Assembly (NCBI GenBank): GCA_019794795.1
Contig: JAIMFC010000002.1
Location: forward strand, 89,142-153,141
Direction: 5' to 3'
DNA: 64,000 nucleotides
From: Streptococcus gallolyticus
GTDB taxonomy: Bacteria > Bacillota > Bacilli > Lactobacillales > Streptococcaceae
Part shown: positions 1 to 5,300 of the stretch, in pieces
Layout of the letters: each line of letters begins with the position of its first letter
Position numbering within the stretch: the first letter of the stretch is position 1
Translations under genes and position numbers: made by a program
Notes under the pieces: generated by a model
Told to the model about the DNA's origin: nothing
The model's input: the letters and a program-made list of their open reading frames with translations, nothing else
Databases searched by the model: none

Positions 1-111
1 AATATTCAACGATTGGATGCGGTTAAAAAAGGTTTAGAAAAACCTAAACCTTGCGGACATTGCGATTTTTGTCGAGCTAATAAGCTGACAAAACGTGTAT
101 ATATTATTTAA
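1..111 (+). CDS. C-terminal end of a phage nuclease (partial, RecE/DUF3799-like)
   Basis: The frame is open from base 1 and stops at 109-111, so only the last 36 residues are present. They include a clustered Cys/His motif (C-G-H-C-D-F-C) followed by a short basic tail. A closely spaced Cys cluster of this kind is usual at the C-terminus of phage PD-(D/E)XK exonucleases of the DUF3799/RecE type, where it probably binds metal. Position ahead of a single-strand/recombination module fits that role. The catalytic domain is outside the window, so the family call rests on the tail alone and is tentative. Confidence 0.5.
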   Translation, partial: NIQRLDAVKKGLEKPKPCGHCDFCRANKLTKRVYII

Positions 112-124
112 AGGTCGTGAAATT

Positions 125-451
125 ATGAATAGATTGAAAGAATTAAGGCAAGAAAAAAAGCTATCTCAGAAAGAGTTAGCTAAAAAAATTGGCGTGCATT
201 ATAGAACTTTACAAAATTGGGAAAACAGCGAAAGCCAAATCAAACCAGACAAAGCTCAGGCACTCGCTGACCATTTTGGGGTAACAGTTGCTTATTTACT
301 CGGCTATTCCGATTATCAAGGAGACAATCTTAGAGATTTGCTTTTCCATGAAATCAAAGCTTTGAAAGAATACAAGGTAATACGCAATGGATTCGAAAAT
401 TTTATTTCCGAAAATGCTGTATTAAATGTAATTGATAGATTTTTAGATTAA
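125..451 (+). CDS. XRE-family HTH transcriptional regulator (phage)
   Basis: A 108-residue protein whose first ~60 residues form a classic Cro/C1 helix-turn-helix: L-K-E-L-R near the start, then L-S-Q-K-E-L-A, a recognition helix ending in L-Q-N-W-E, and the A-Q-A-L-A-D-H-F-G-V helix. The C-terminal 45 residues are unassigned and may dimerise. I chose ATG 125 over an in-frame upstream start at 95 because the protein then begins directly with the HTH and AAAGG lies upstream. It lies in the early/middle region, not next to an integrase, so it is more likely a secondary regulator than the main CI repressor. Confidence 0.8.
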   Translation: MNRLKELRQEKKLSQKELAKKIGVHYRTLQNWENSESQIKPDKAQALADHFGVTVAYLLGYSDYQGDNLRDLLFHEIKALKEYKVIRNGFENFISENAVLNVIDRFLD

Positions 452-609
452 CAATAAACAACGTGTCGTGAACCACGTTAAAAGCGAACTAGAAAGCGTT
501 AGTTTTGCGATTTTGGACGAATCGCAGAATTTCGTAGAGTCTGGATATACTCACAATTGTTTTTACTCACACAAATCCAGACTCTAGCTTTTTGAAAAGG
601 AAATGAAAC
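452..609 (+). ncRNA. Structured leader with conserved hairpin and terminator-like stem (copy 1)
   Basis: This non-coding stretch contains three hairpins. The first pairs ACGTG (461-465) with CACGT (474-478) around an 8-nt loop, followed by TAAAAGCGAACTAGA. The second pairs TGCGATT (506-512) with AATCGCA (520-526). The third is a perfect 12-bp stem, TAGAGTCTGGAT (535-546) with ATCCAGACTCTA (575-586), followed by GCTTTTT, which looks like an intrinsic terminator or attenuator just upstream of the gene at 610. The first hairpin and its 3' flank recur at 3378-3410 with a swapped base pair. Function is unknown; a cis-acting attenuator or a processed small RNA are both possible. Confidence 0.6.
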
Positions 610-951
610 ATGGAACAAATTAGAATCACAGGAACAGAAACAACCATCATCAGCAGTCGAATTGACAGAACCTTTGTCATCGCAGGTCACTTGGCCGAAA
701 AATGGAAGTTTAGAACTCTATTTGAAAAAGTTTATGACGGGCCTTCTTTGGACGAAAACGGCGACTTGTTCGAACCGGTTTATGATTTAGTGCTAGAGGC
801 AGAACCTTTGATGCCTATCGTTATCGATTCGTCATACTCGGCCAAGAACCGCAAAAAGGATATGGACGAAATCCAGAAAGTCTTTGCCTTTATTGAAGAC
901 AACAAGAAAAACATCTTTGAATCTCTCGGAATTCAAGGAGTGATTGAATGA
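610..951 (+). CDS. Phage protein of unknown function (113 aa)
   Basis: I do not recognise the family. The protein is acidic, with no transmembrane segment or signal peptide; the N-terminus is rich in Ile/Thr/Ser and suggests beta strands, and the C-terminal third (K-N-R-K-K-D-M-D-E-I onward) looks helical. An AAAAGG box 9 bases before ATG 610 supports the start. The stop overlaps the start of the resolvase gene by 4 bases, so the two are probably translationally coupled and belong to the DNA-metabolism module. It lies just after the structured leader at 452-609, which may control it. Confidence 0.6.
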   Translation: MEQIRITGTETTIISSRIDRTFVIAGHLAEKWKFRTLFEKVYDGPSLDENGDLFEPVYDLVLEAEPLMPIVIDSSYSAKNRKKDMDEIQKVFAFIEDNKKNIFESLGIQGVIE

Positions 952-1475
952 GTAGTCTAGTATTATCGCTAGACATCTCGACTACTGGAACAGGATGGGC
1001 CTTATTTAAAGGTCCAGAACTGGTCCAAAGTGGTGTCTTGAAGCACAAGAGTAAGTCTTATTTTGAGCGTGGTCGCTATATGGCTAGTCAACTACGCATG
1101 ATACAGTCTAAGGCTCTAAAGGAGCATGATTGTCCGTTTAGCGCAATTGTGGTGGAAAAAAACAGCGTCATGGGTCCAAATCAGCAATCAATGATCAGCA
1201 TCGGGATTGTGACAGGAACCATTCTTGGCAGACTGATTGCGGATAAGGCAGTTTTTGTCAATGTGTCTACGTGGCGCAAGCATTGGAAATTTAGCCATAA
1301 AGAGTACAAAGGCTTAAAAGCCCGCTCTAAAAAATCTATGAAGTTGCAGGCAGTTGATAAGGTCTTAGAGTCTTTTAACAAGACAGTCAAGGATGACGAG
1401 GCAGATGCGATTCTGCTTGGTTTTTACTACGTCGAAAAAGGTCTCAACGATGATCTGGAATCACATGAATATTGA
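948..1475 (+). CDS. RuvC-like Holliday junction resolvase (phage)
   Basis: A 175-residue protein with the RNase H-like fold of RuvC-type resolvases. The expected acidic residues are visible: Asp9 in the first strand (L-S-L-D-I-S), Glu70 at the end of the second (I-V-V-E-K-N), and an Asp cluster at D149-D150-E151-A-D153 near the C-terminus. Phage members of this family cut Holliday junctions and branched replication intermediates before packaging. It overlaps the upstream gene by four bases (ATGA). Length is near that of RuvC (~170 aa). Confidence 0.8.
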   Translation: MSSLVLSLDISTTGTGWALFKGPELVQSGVLKHKSKSYFERGRYMASQLRMIQSKALKEHDCPFSAIVVEKNSVMGPNQQSMISIGIVTGTILGRLIADKAVFVNVSTWRKHWKFSHKEYKGLKARSKKSMKLQAVDKVLESFNKTVKDDEADAILLGFYYVEKGLNDDLESHEY

Positions 1476-1483
1476 GGTGTCAA

Positions 1484-1675
1484 ATGGTTAAAAAGAAAAC
1501 GCATGTCGTCAGAGTCTATCAGCGCGCTTCAACTGTGAGCAGAAATACGACGACTAAGAGCAAATTCGATGAGTATTTTTTTGATACCGAAATAGAAGCA
1601 CTTACAAAATTAGCTAGTGTGAAGTCAAAGTTCAAAGAATACTACATTCTAGAGGTGCAACATGGACAAAGATAA
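1484..1675 (+). CDS. Small basic phage protein (63 aa)
   Basis: Unrecognised small protein with a strongly basic N-terminal half (V-K-K-K-T-H, then several Arg/Lys) and a more acidic, probably helical second half. The start at ATG 1484 follows a GAGGTG ribosome binding site at 1474-1479; an in-frame TTG at 1472 lies within that site and is less likely. The 3' end overlaps the next gene by 14 bases. It belongs to the run of small, tightly packed middle genes. Confidence 0.5.
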   Translation: MVKKKTHVVRVYQRASTVSRNTTTKSKFDEYFFDTEIEALTKLASVKSKFKEYYILEVQHGQR

Positions 1676-1868
1676 AATCATAGCTATAGTGCTAACTGCA
1701 ATGACAAGTGCAATCGTAGCGCTCACGTTGAACGTTGGTAGGTTGTTACATCAAGTAGATATACTGGAAAAACGACTAGACACGCAGTACGTGTTGATTA
1801 AAAGCTTGTATACAGAAAATGGCGACGAATTGAAAGAGGAAACAGATGAACAAACAGGAAGCGATTGA
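1662..1868 (+). CDS. Small single-pass membrane protein (68 aa)
   Basis: After five charged residues there is one hydrophobic segment of about 20 residues (I-I-A-I-V-L-T-A-M to V-A-L-T-L), then an amphipathic helix with a heptad-like Leu/Ile spacing and an acidic tail. This suggests an N-in, single-span phage membrane protein with a short coiled coil. The start overlaps the preceding gene and GAGGTG lies just before ATG 1662. The 3' end overlaps the DUF1642 gene by 23 bases. No function can be assigned. Confidence 0.5.
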   Translation: MDKDKIIAIVLTAMTSAIVALTLNVGRLLHQVDILEKRLDTQYVLIKSLYTENGDELKEETDEQTGSD

Positions 1869-2184
1869 GAAGATTAATAATATAGATACATTAAATATTA
1901 ACGATATGATTGCGGGTCAAAATGTCGATATGGTTATTAAAAACCAAGTATTAGACATCATCAACCAAATCGACGAACCGCAGAAGGTTGTGGTGCCGAA
2001 ATTTGTGGCGGAGTGGATTGAAAAATGTAAAGACAAGAATTACTCGTTGAGAGATGCCATGAGGAACATAAAACTTTCAGTGGAACTAAACGCATGGTTT
2101 TTGAAGAGCGGGCAAGATATGTTTACATACCCAAATCAAGAAACTTTCGCTCGTGCTTGGATGGACGGCTACGAAGTTGAGTAG
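1846..2184 (+). CDS. DUF1642 family phage protein
   Basis: A 112-residue protein matching the DUF1642 pattern of streptococcal and lactococcal phages: a helical N-terminal half, the V-V-V-P-K-F-V-A-E-W-I motif around residues 49-58, and the C-terminal E-T-F-A-R-A-W-M-D-G-Y-E-V signature. The family is common in the middle gene cluster of siphophages and has no known biochemical role. Upstream GAGGAAACAG serves as ribosome binding site. The stop is followed after six bases by the next small gene. Confidence 0.8.
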   Translation: MNKQEAIEKINNIDTLNINDMIAGQNVDMVIKNQVLDIINQIDEPQKVVVPKFVAEWIEKCKDKNYSLRDAMRNIKLSVELNAWFLKSGQDMFTYPNQETFARAWMDGYEVE

Positions 2185-2190
2185 GAGAAG

Positions 2191-2388
2191 TTGTATACGG
2201 TTGAGATACCGAATCCTAACAAAATTGGAAATGAAGTTAATGTACTTATGATGAATGGCTTTAGGCAGGTAGTTATCAAAAAAGATTACGGTAATGACTG
2301 GAAGAAACAAAAAGGTTTTCAGTTAACCGAATCCGAAATCAAAGAGGATTTCGAGTGGGCTTGGCAGTTTAGAGAAGAGGTGGAGTGA
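2191..2388 (+). CDS. Small phage protein, DUF1642-like C-terminus (65 aa)
   Basis: Starts at TTG 2191, preceded by TAGGAGAAG. The C-terminal part (L-T-E-S-E-I-K-E-D-F-E-W-A-W-Q-F) is of the type seen at the end of many DUF1642-associated phage proteins. There is no ATG start that would preserve the length, so the TTG start is inferred from the ribosome binding site. The stop (TGA 2386-2388) overlaps the next start. Function unknown. Confidence 0.5.
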   Translation: MYTVEIPNPNKIGNEVNVLMMNGFRQVVIKKDYGNDWKKQKGFQLTESEIKEDFEWAWQFREEVE

Positions 2389-2576
2389 TGGAAAAAGTAA
2401 AAAGCTTTATGAGTCAATATTATAAAGACATCGAGGAAGAAGTAAATGATTTTTTAGCTGAAAACAGAGTTAAATTTATTGATATTAAATATAACTCAAC
2501 TATCGCTATTAATAGTTACAATACAGTGATTGAACAATATTCTGCTTTACTTGTTTATGAGGAGGTAACAAAATGA
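2388..2576 (+). CDS. Small phage protein (62 aa), unknown
   Basis: Starts at ATG 2388 inside the stop of the previous gene (GTGATG), behind a GAGGTGGAG box. The sequence is mostly helical with acidic and aromatic residues (Q-Y-Y-K-D-I-E-E-E-V) and no recognisable motif. It ends four bases into the next gene, giving an ATGA overlap and implying coupled translation. I cannot name a family. Confidence 0.45.
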   Translation: MEKVKSFMSQYYKDIEEEVNDFLAENRVKFIDIKYNSTIAINSYNTVIEQYSALLVYEEVTK

Positions 2577-2758
2577 AAGTAATAGCCAGTCCAACTATTT
2601 TGGACGCATTTAAAAGGTCTTTAAATCATTATTTAGGCACACTCTTTTCAGACGAAGATATAGCCTTGATTTATCAAAGATTAGGCAATGGAATCAATCC
2701 AGAATTGACCTTTAGATTTATTGATAGTGGTTTTGATATGGAGGTACTAAATGACTAA
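2573..2758 (+). CDS. Small phage protein (61 aa), unknown
   Basis: ATG 2573 overlaps the previous stop and is preceded by GAGGAGGTAACAAA, a strong ribosome binding site. The 61 residues carry no transmembrane segment or obvious motif; the composition is mixed with several aromatic residues (F-R-F-I-D-S-G-F-D). It overlaps the next gene by 8 bases. It is probably expressed, given the ribosome binding site and the coupling, but its function is unknown. Confidence 0.5.
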   Translation: MKVIASPTILDAFKRSLNHYLGTLFSDEDIALIYQRLGNGINPELTFRFIDSGFDMEVLND

Positions 2759-2972
2759 CGAAAAACTAGGCGTGCTACTGGTCAATGTGCCAGAACCGAG
2801 GTACTTTAAGTATTACTATATAAAATTTTCCGAAACAGAGATAGGAAAAACATATGACATATTTTGGACGGATTACCCTGAATGTGTGGAAAAACTTGCC
2901 TACCGTTGCACCCGAGAACAAGCGGAAAAATACCCACAATTTCGGTGGGTGGTGTTGGAGGAATTGGAATGA
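2751..2972 (+). CDS. Small aromatic-rich phage protein (73 aa), unknown
   Basis: A 73-residue protein rich in Tyr, Phe and Trp (R-Y-F-K-Y-Y-Y-I-K-F; F-W-T-D-Y-P-E-C) with two Cys residues. GGAGGT precedes ATG 2751. The stop TGA overlaps the next start (ATGA). This kind of small beta-rich protein is common in the middle clusters of streptococcal phages, but I do not recognise a named domain. Confidence 0.5.
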   Translation: MTNEKLGVLLVNVPEPRYFKYYYIKFSETEIGKTYDIFWTDYPECVEKLAYRCTREQAEKYPQFRWVVLEELE

Positions 2973-3061
2973 CAGTTAAAGAACTGATCAAAGAATTGCA
3001 GATGTACGACGAGGACAAAGAGGTTGTTTTAACGATAGCCAATGTTTATCCAGTGCTTTAA
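2969..3061 (+). CDS. Very short phage ORF (30 aa), probably truncated
   Basis: ATG 2969 overlaps the previous stop and has GGAGGAATTGG just upstream. The peptide begins M-T-V-K-E-L-I-K-E-L-Q and continues with D-E-D-K-E-V-V-L-T-I. This N-terminus is typical of a family of small phage proteins of 60-90 residues, so the stop at 3059-3061 probably reflects truncation or a frameshift. The remaining sequence before ATG 3081 does not restore an obvious match. Confidence 0.35.
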   Translation: MTVKELIKELQMYDEDKEVVLTIANVYPVL

Positions 3062-3080
3062 TTTTTACGGAGCGACTGTC

Positions 3081-3341
3081 ATGATTACACAACCAAACAG
3101 AGTCAGACGACATAAGTACAGACAACCTCACGTTGCACATACCGCAGACCCAAAGAAAATGTATCCGATTGACTACTGCGAGCTCATGCGCAACGGCATG
3201 ACACCACTTGAATGGTCAGAGGTGTTAGGTATATCCGAAACACATGCAAGACGGCTGATATTAGCTGAAACCGTTCCGAATGTAGAGCTTTGCAATAGAA
3301 TCGCCGCATACCTATCTAAAATCAATTCTAAGGACGTTTAG
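3081..3341 (+). CDS. Phage protein with a helix-turn-helix-like segment (86 aa)
   Basis: The segment W-S-E-V-L-G-I-S-E-T-H-A-R-R-L in the middle reads as a helix-turn-helix, followed by a Leu-rich helix (N-R-I-A-A-Y-L-S). The N-terminus is basic (N-R-V-R-R-H-K-Y-R). A DNA-binding role is likely but no family is recognised. I chose ATG 3081 with ACGGAG upstream; an in-frame ATG at 3042 lies inside the previous reading frame with no ribosome binding site. Downstream is a long non-coding, structured region. Confidence 0.5.
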   Translation: MITQPNRVRRHKYRQPHVAHTADPKKMYPIDYCELMRNGMTPLEWSEVLGISETHARRLILAETVPNVELCNRIAAYLSKINSKDV

Positions 3342-3365
3342 AAACGTCTGAGGGTAAATACACTA

Positions 3366-3496
3366 GACAACAAAAATACGTCTCGAGAACGACGTTAAAA
3401 GCGAGCTAGATAATAGAGTGATTAGGTTAACAGACTGTCACAGGCCTGTTAGTCATACGAGCTGGAATCCTCGTTAAACTTAACCTAGACTTTTTC
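3366..3496 (+). ncRNA. Structured RNA element (copy 2 of conserved hairpin motif) with terminator-like stem
   Basis: The hairpin ACGTC (3378-3382) with GACGT (3391-3395) around loop TCGAGAAC, followed by TAAAAGCGAGCTAGA, repeats the element at 461-493 with only a few changes, one being a compensatory base-pair swap. Downstream, TAGGTTAA (3423-3430) pairs perfectly with TTAACCTA (3480-3487) and encloses an inner hairpin ACGAG (3457-3461) / CTCGT (3470-3474). The outer stem is followed by GACTTTTT. The architecture (5' hairpin, then long stem, then T run) matches copy 1. Confidence 0.6.
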
Positions 3497-3721
3497 TAAC
3501 TAAATGTGGCTGGCAAGAGTTCGAAGGCTTGTCAGTCTTACGTCCTCGGTATCGACGTCAAAAAGGCCGTACGCTTTCATATTCGGCAACGGTTCGGATA
3601 ATACTGATCGTTGTCATTCCGCTAAAATTAAAATTAGAAAGTAGGAAACTCCTTAAATATAATTCAAACACATTCATCCGTGATGGCGGTAAGCGGAAAT
3701 AAAGCGGAAAGGAGGTAGGAA
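3497..3721 (+). ncRNA. Further structured non-coding stretch between phage genes
   Basis: No open frame with a ribosome binding site is seen here. Hairpins are CTGGCAAG (3510-3517) / CTTGTCAG (3528-3535) with one G-U pair, and ACGTC (3540-3544) / GACGT (3554-3558), whose stem is identical to that of the conserved hairpin but has a 9-nt loop and a diverged 3' flank. A third hairpin pairs GGCAACG near 3584 with CGTTGTC near 3613. The last part (3650-3721) ends with AAAGGAGG, the ribosome binding site of the next gene. Together with 3366-3496 it could be one longer RNA. Confidence 0.45.
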
Positions 3722-3901
3722 ATGAATAAACGTACCAAAAAGAAAAAAATATTAAAAGGTCTAAATAAGGAACAGAGGTATAACAGAACTCATTGCCCAG
3801 TTTGCAACGATAAAATTGGTTTATTTGAACAATATTTTAATAGATACGGTTTCTGCTCTGAATACTGTGGATATAGCTACTACGGTATTTCAAGATTATA
3901 A
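3722..3901 (+). CDS. Small zinc-ribbon-like phage protein (59 aa)
   Basis: A 59-residue protein with an excellent ribosome binding site (AAAGGAGG) before ATG 3722. The N-terminus is very basic (K-R-T-K-K-K-K). It has two Cys pairs, C-P-V-C and C-S-E-Y-C, spaced by about 20 residues, the pattern of a small treble-clef or zinc-ribbon fold. A nucleic acid binding role is likely. It lies just upstream of the ArpU-type late regulator. No family name can be given with confidence. Confidence 0.65.
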   Translation: MNKRTKKKKILKGLNKEQRYNRTHCPVCNDKIGLFEQYFNRYGFCSEYCGYSYYGISRL

Positions 3902-3970
3902 AAAGCCAGCCTTGCGACTGACCTCTTCGATATATTAACCTAAAAATATTATATCACAAGGAGAGGCAGA

Positions 3971-4393
3971 ATGACTTTTTTTCCAGAGGTAGATTTTGAA
4001 AAAACAAAGGCAAATGCTAAACGTAAACTGAAAGAATATCCGCGATGGCGCAGAGTCGCAAATGATGCAGATGGTCAGAAAGTCACTGCTACTTACACAT
4101 TCGAACCACGACAAAGTCACGGCAATCCAAGTAAACCAGTGGAACGACTGGCCATCAATCGTGTAGATGCTGAAGCGGAATTGGAAGCTATTGAGTATGC
4201 AATCAATAATCTACTCAATCCAACACATCGAAGGATACTGTATGAGAAGTACCTGTATTCTGGAAAGCGATATGACTTTGAGATTTACAATGACTTGTAT
4301 CTGTCTGAAGCTAGCTTCTACATCGAATTAAACGATGCTTTGTTGTCGTTTGCGGAACAGTACAGAAGCGGAAGTTTGCTTGTTCAAAATTAG
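3971..4393 (+). CDS. ArpU family late-gene transcriptional regulator
   Basis: A 140-residue helical protein with the pattern of the ArpU family: a basic N-terminal region (A-K-R-K-L-K-E-Y-P-R-W), a central A-I-N-N-L-L-N-P-T-H-R-R-I-L segment, and a C-terminal sigma-region-4-like part (L-S-E-A-S-F-Y-I-E-L-N-D-A-L). ArpU-type proteins lie just before the terminase genes of Gram-positive phages and are thought to switch on late transcription. AAGGAGAGGC precedes the start. The likely target is a promoter in the non-coding region directly downstream, before the packaging genes. Confidence 0.75.
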   Translation: MTFFPEVDFEKTKANAKRKLKEYPRWRRVANDADGQKVTATYTFEPRQSHGNPSKPVERLAINRVDAEAELEAIEYAINNLLNPTHRRILYEKYLYSGKRYDFEIYNDLYLSEASFYIELNDALLSFAEQYRSGSLLVQN

Positions 4394-4823
4394 AGTTTTT
4401 CCAAGAAATTGCCAAGAAATCAAAAGTTTTATTATGGATTATACGGTTTTTGACATAGTAAAATAGTATTATCGAAATAGCGAGAAGAGACAATCTTTTA
4501 CCTTAGCCTAATAAAATTAGGGAACAACTTTAACTACCGTCGAACTCGCTATTTATAATAGAGGGTTATGATAGAATCCCCTCGGGAGACGGTCCCGTAA
4601 AAAGAGGCATAAAAGCTGTGGCCATCGGATGTTGCGTGCGACATCTATGGACGCTATCTGTGTGGAACATGAACCGTGATTGGAAAACGGTAAGGGTAGC
4701 GCCATGAGCAAGTCCGTGTGACGTCCACGGCAGCGAAGTATGTGTCGGTTCGATTCCGACTGTTCCCGTAAACAGACCGACATAGATGTCGGGCAGAAGT
4801 CACTCGCCGAGTGGCTTTTTTGA
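4394..4823 (+). ncRNA. Large structured RNA with tRNA-like 3' part, upstream of terminase
   Basis: A 430-base gap with no credible gene but dense structure. Stems include AAATAGCGAG (4475-4484) / CTCGCTATTT (4545-4554), GAGGG / CCCTC (4561-4583), GGGA / TCCC (4584-4596) and CCAT..GATGT / ACATC..ATGG (4622-4650). A tRNA-like array follows: GGAACA (4664-4669); hairpin ACCGT / ACGGT (4673-4691) with GG in its loop; CCGTG-7 nt-CACGG (4714-4730); a canonical T arm GTCGG-TTCGATT-CCGAC (4744-4760); then TGTTCC (4761-4766), complementary to GGAACA. An alternative 7-bp partner GGGAACA lies at 4520-4526. No CCA end is encoded. A hairpin (4777-4792) and a terminator end it. A cos/pac-site role is an alternative. 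Confidence 0.6.
4797..4821 (+). terminator. Intrinsic terminator upstream of terS
   Basis: AAGTCACTC (4797-4805) pairs with GAGTGGCTT (4809-4817) with one G-U pair around a 3-nt loop, followed by a T run to 4821. It would end the structured RNA and lies 23 bases before the terminase start, so terminase expression needs read-through or antitermination. Confidence 0.75.
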
Positions 4824-4844
4824 TTGGAGGTGATGGAAAATGGG

Positions 4845-5300
4845 ATGACTGAAAAACAAAAAATTTTTGCCGATGAGTACATCATCGACTTAAATGCAAC
4901 AAGAGCCTATAAAGTTGCATATCCTAACGTGAAAAAGGACAATGTAGCAAGCGCAGCTGGTTGTCGTATGTTAGGAAATGTTAAGGTCAAAGCCTATATA
5001 GACGAACGACTGGAAGAGTTGAAATCTGAACGTGTTGCAGATCAGCAAGAAGTCCTAGAGTTTTTGACATCTGTTATGCGTGGTGAGGTCACAGAACCTT
5101 TGCTGGTTTTGGATGGTGAGGGCACTCAACGTGTTATAGATGCAAGACCTAACGTATCTACGCGTAAGAGCGCTGCAGTTGATTTAGGCAAACGATTTGG
5201 CCTATTTACTGAAAAGGTAGATATCAATGCTACAGTAACCGAGACTAGGAAGTTTGACGATATCGTTAGCCAGTTGGGAGGTGATGGTCTTGACGAATAG
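4845..5300 (+). CDS. terS: Phage terminase small subunit
   Basis: About 151 residues starting M-T-E-K-Q-K-I-F-A-D-E-Y-I, the N-terminal helix-turn-helix signature of Terminase_2 family small subunits (N-A-T-R-A-Y, then A-S-A-A-G-C-R-M-L-G-N). The protein recognises phage DNA and feeds it to the large subunit. The ribosome binding site is GGAGGTGAT (4826-4834); ATG 4833 is in frame but sits inside that site, so ATG 4845 is preferred, though the spacing is long. The C-terminus (K-F-D-D-I-V-S-Q-L) overlaps the large subunit by 11 bases. Confidence 0.9.
   Translation: MTEKQKIFADEYIIDLNATRAYKVAYPNVKKDNVASAAGCRMLGNVKVKAYIDERLEELKSERVADQQEVLEFLTSVMRGEVTEPLLVLDGEGTQRVIDARPNVSTRKSAAVDLGKRFGLFTEKVDINATVTETRKFDDIVSQLGGDGLDE

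Noticed and set aside
461..3558. CRISPR array made of the repeated hairpins
   Set aside because: Only two close copies and one remote copy exist, thousands of bases apart, with no regular spacers and no cas genes.
4664..4767. A true tRNA gene
   Set aside because: A T arm and acceptor-like ends are present, but there are 22 extra bases between D-like and anticodon-like arms, the anticodon loop lacks U33 and there is no CCA, so it is treated as tRNA-like only.
4553..4885. Open frame of 110 codons on the minus strand opposite the structured region before terS
   Set aside because: It runs through the hairpins and the T arm on the opposite strand and contains the R-E-Q-S-E-S-N-R type string that results from reading a tRNA-like T arm backwards. 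No ribosome binding site precedes it.
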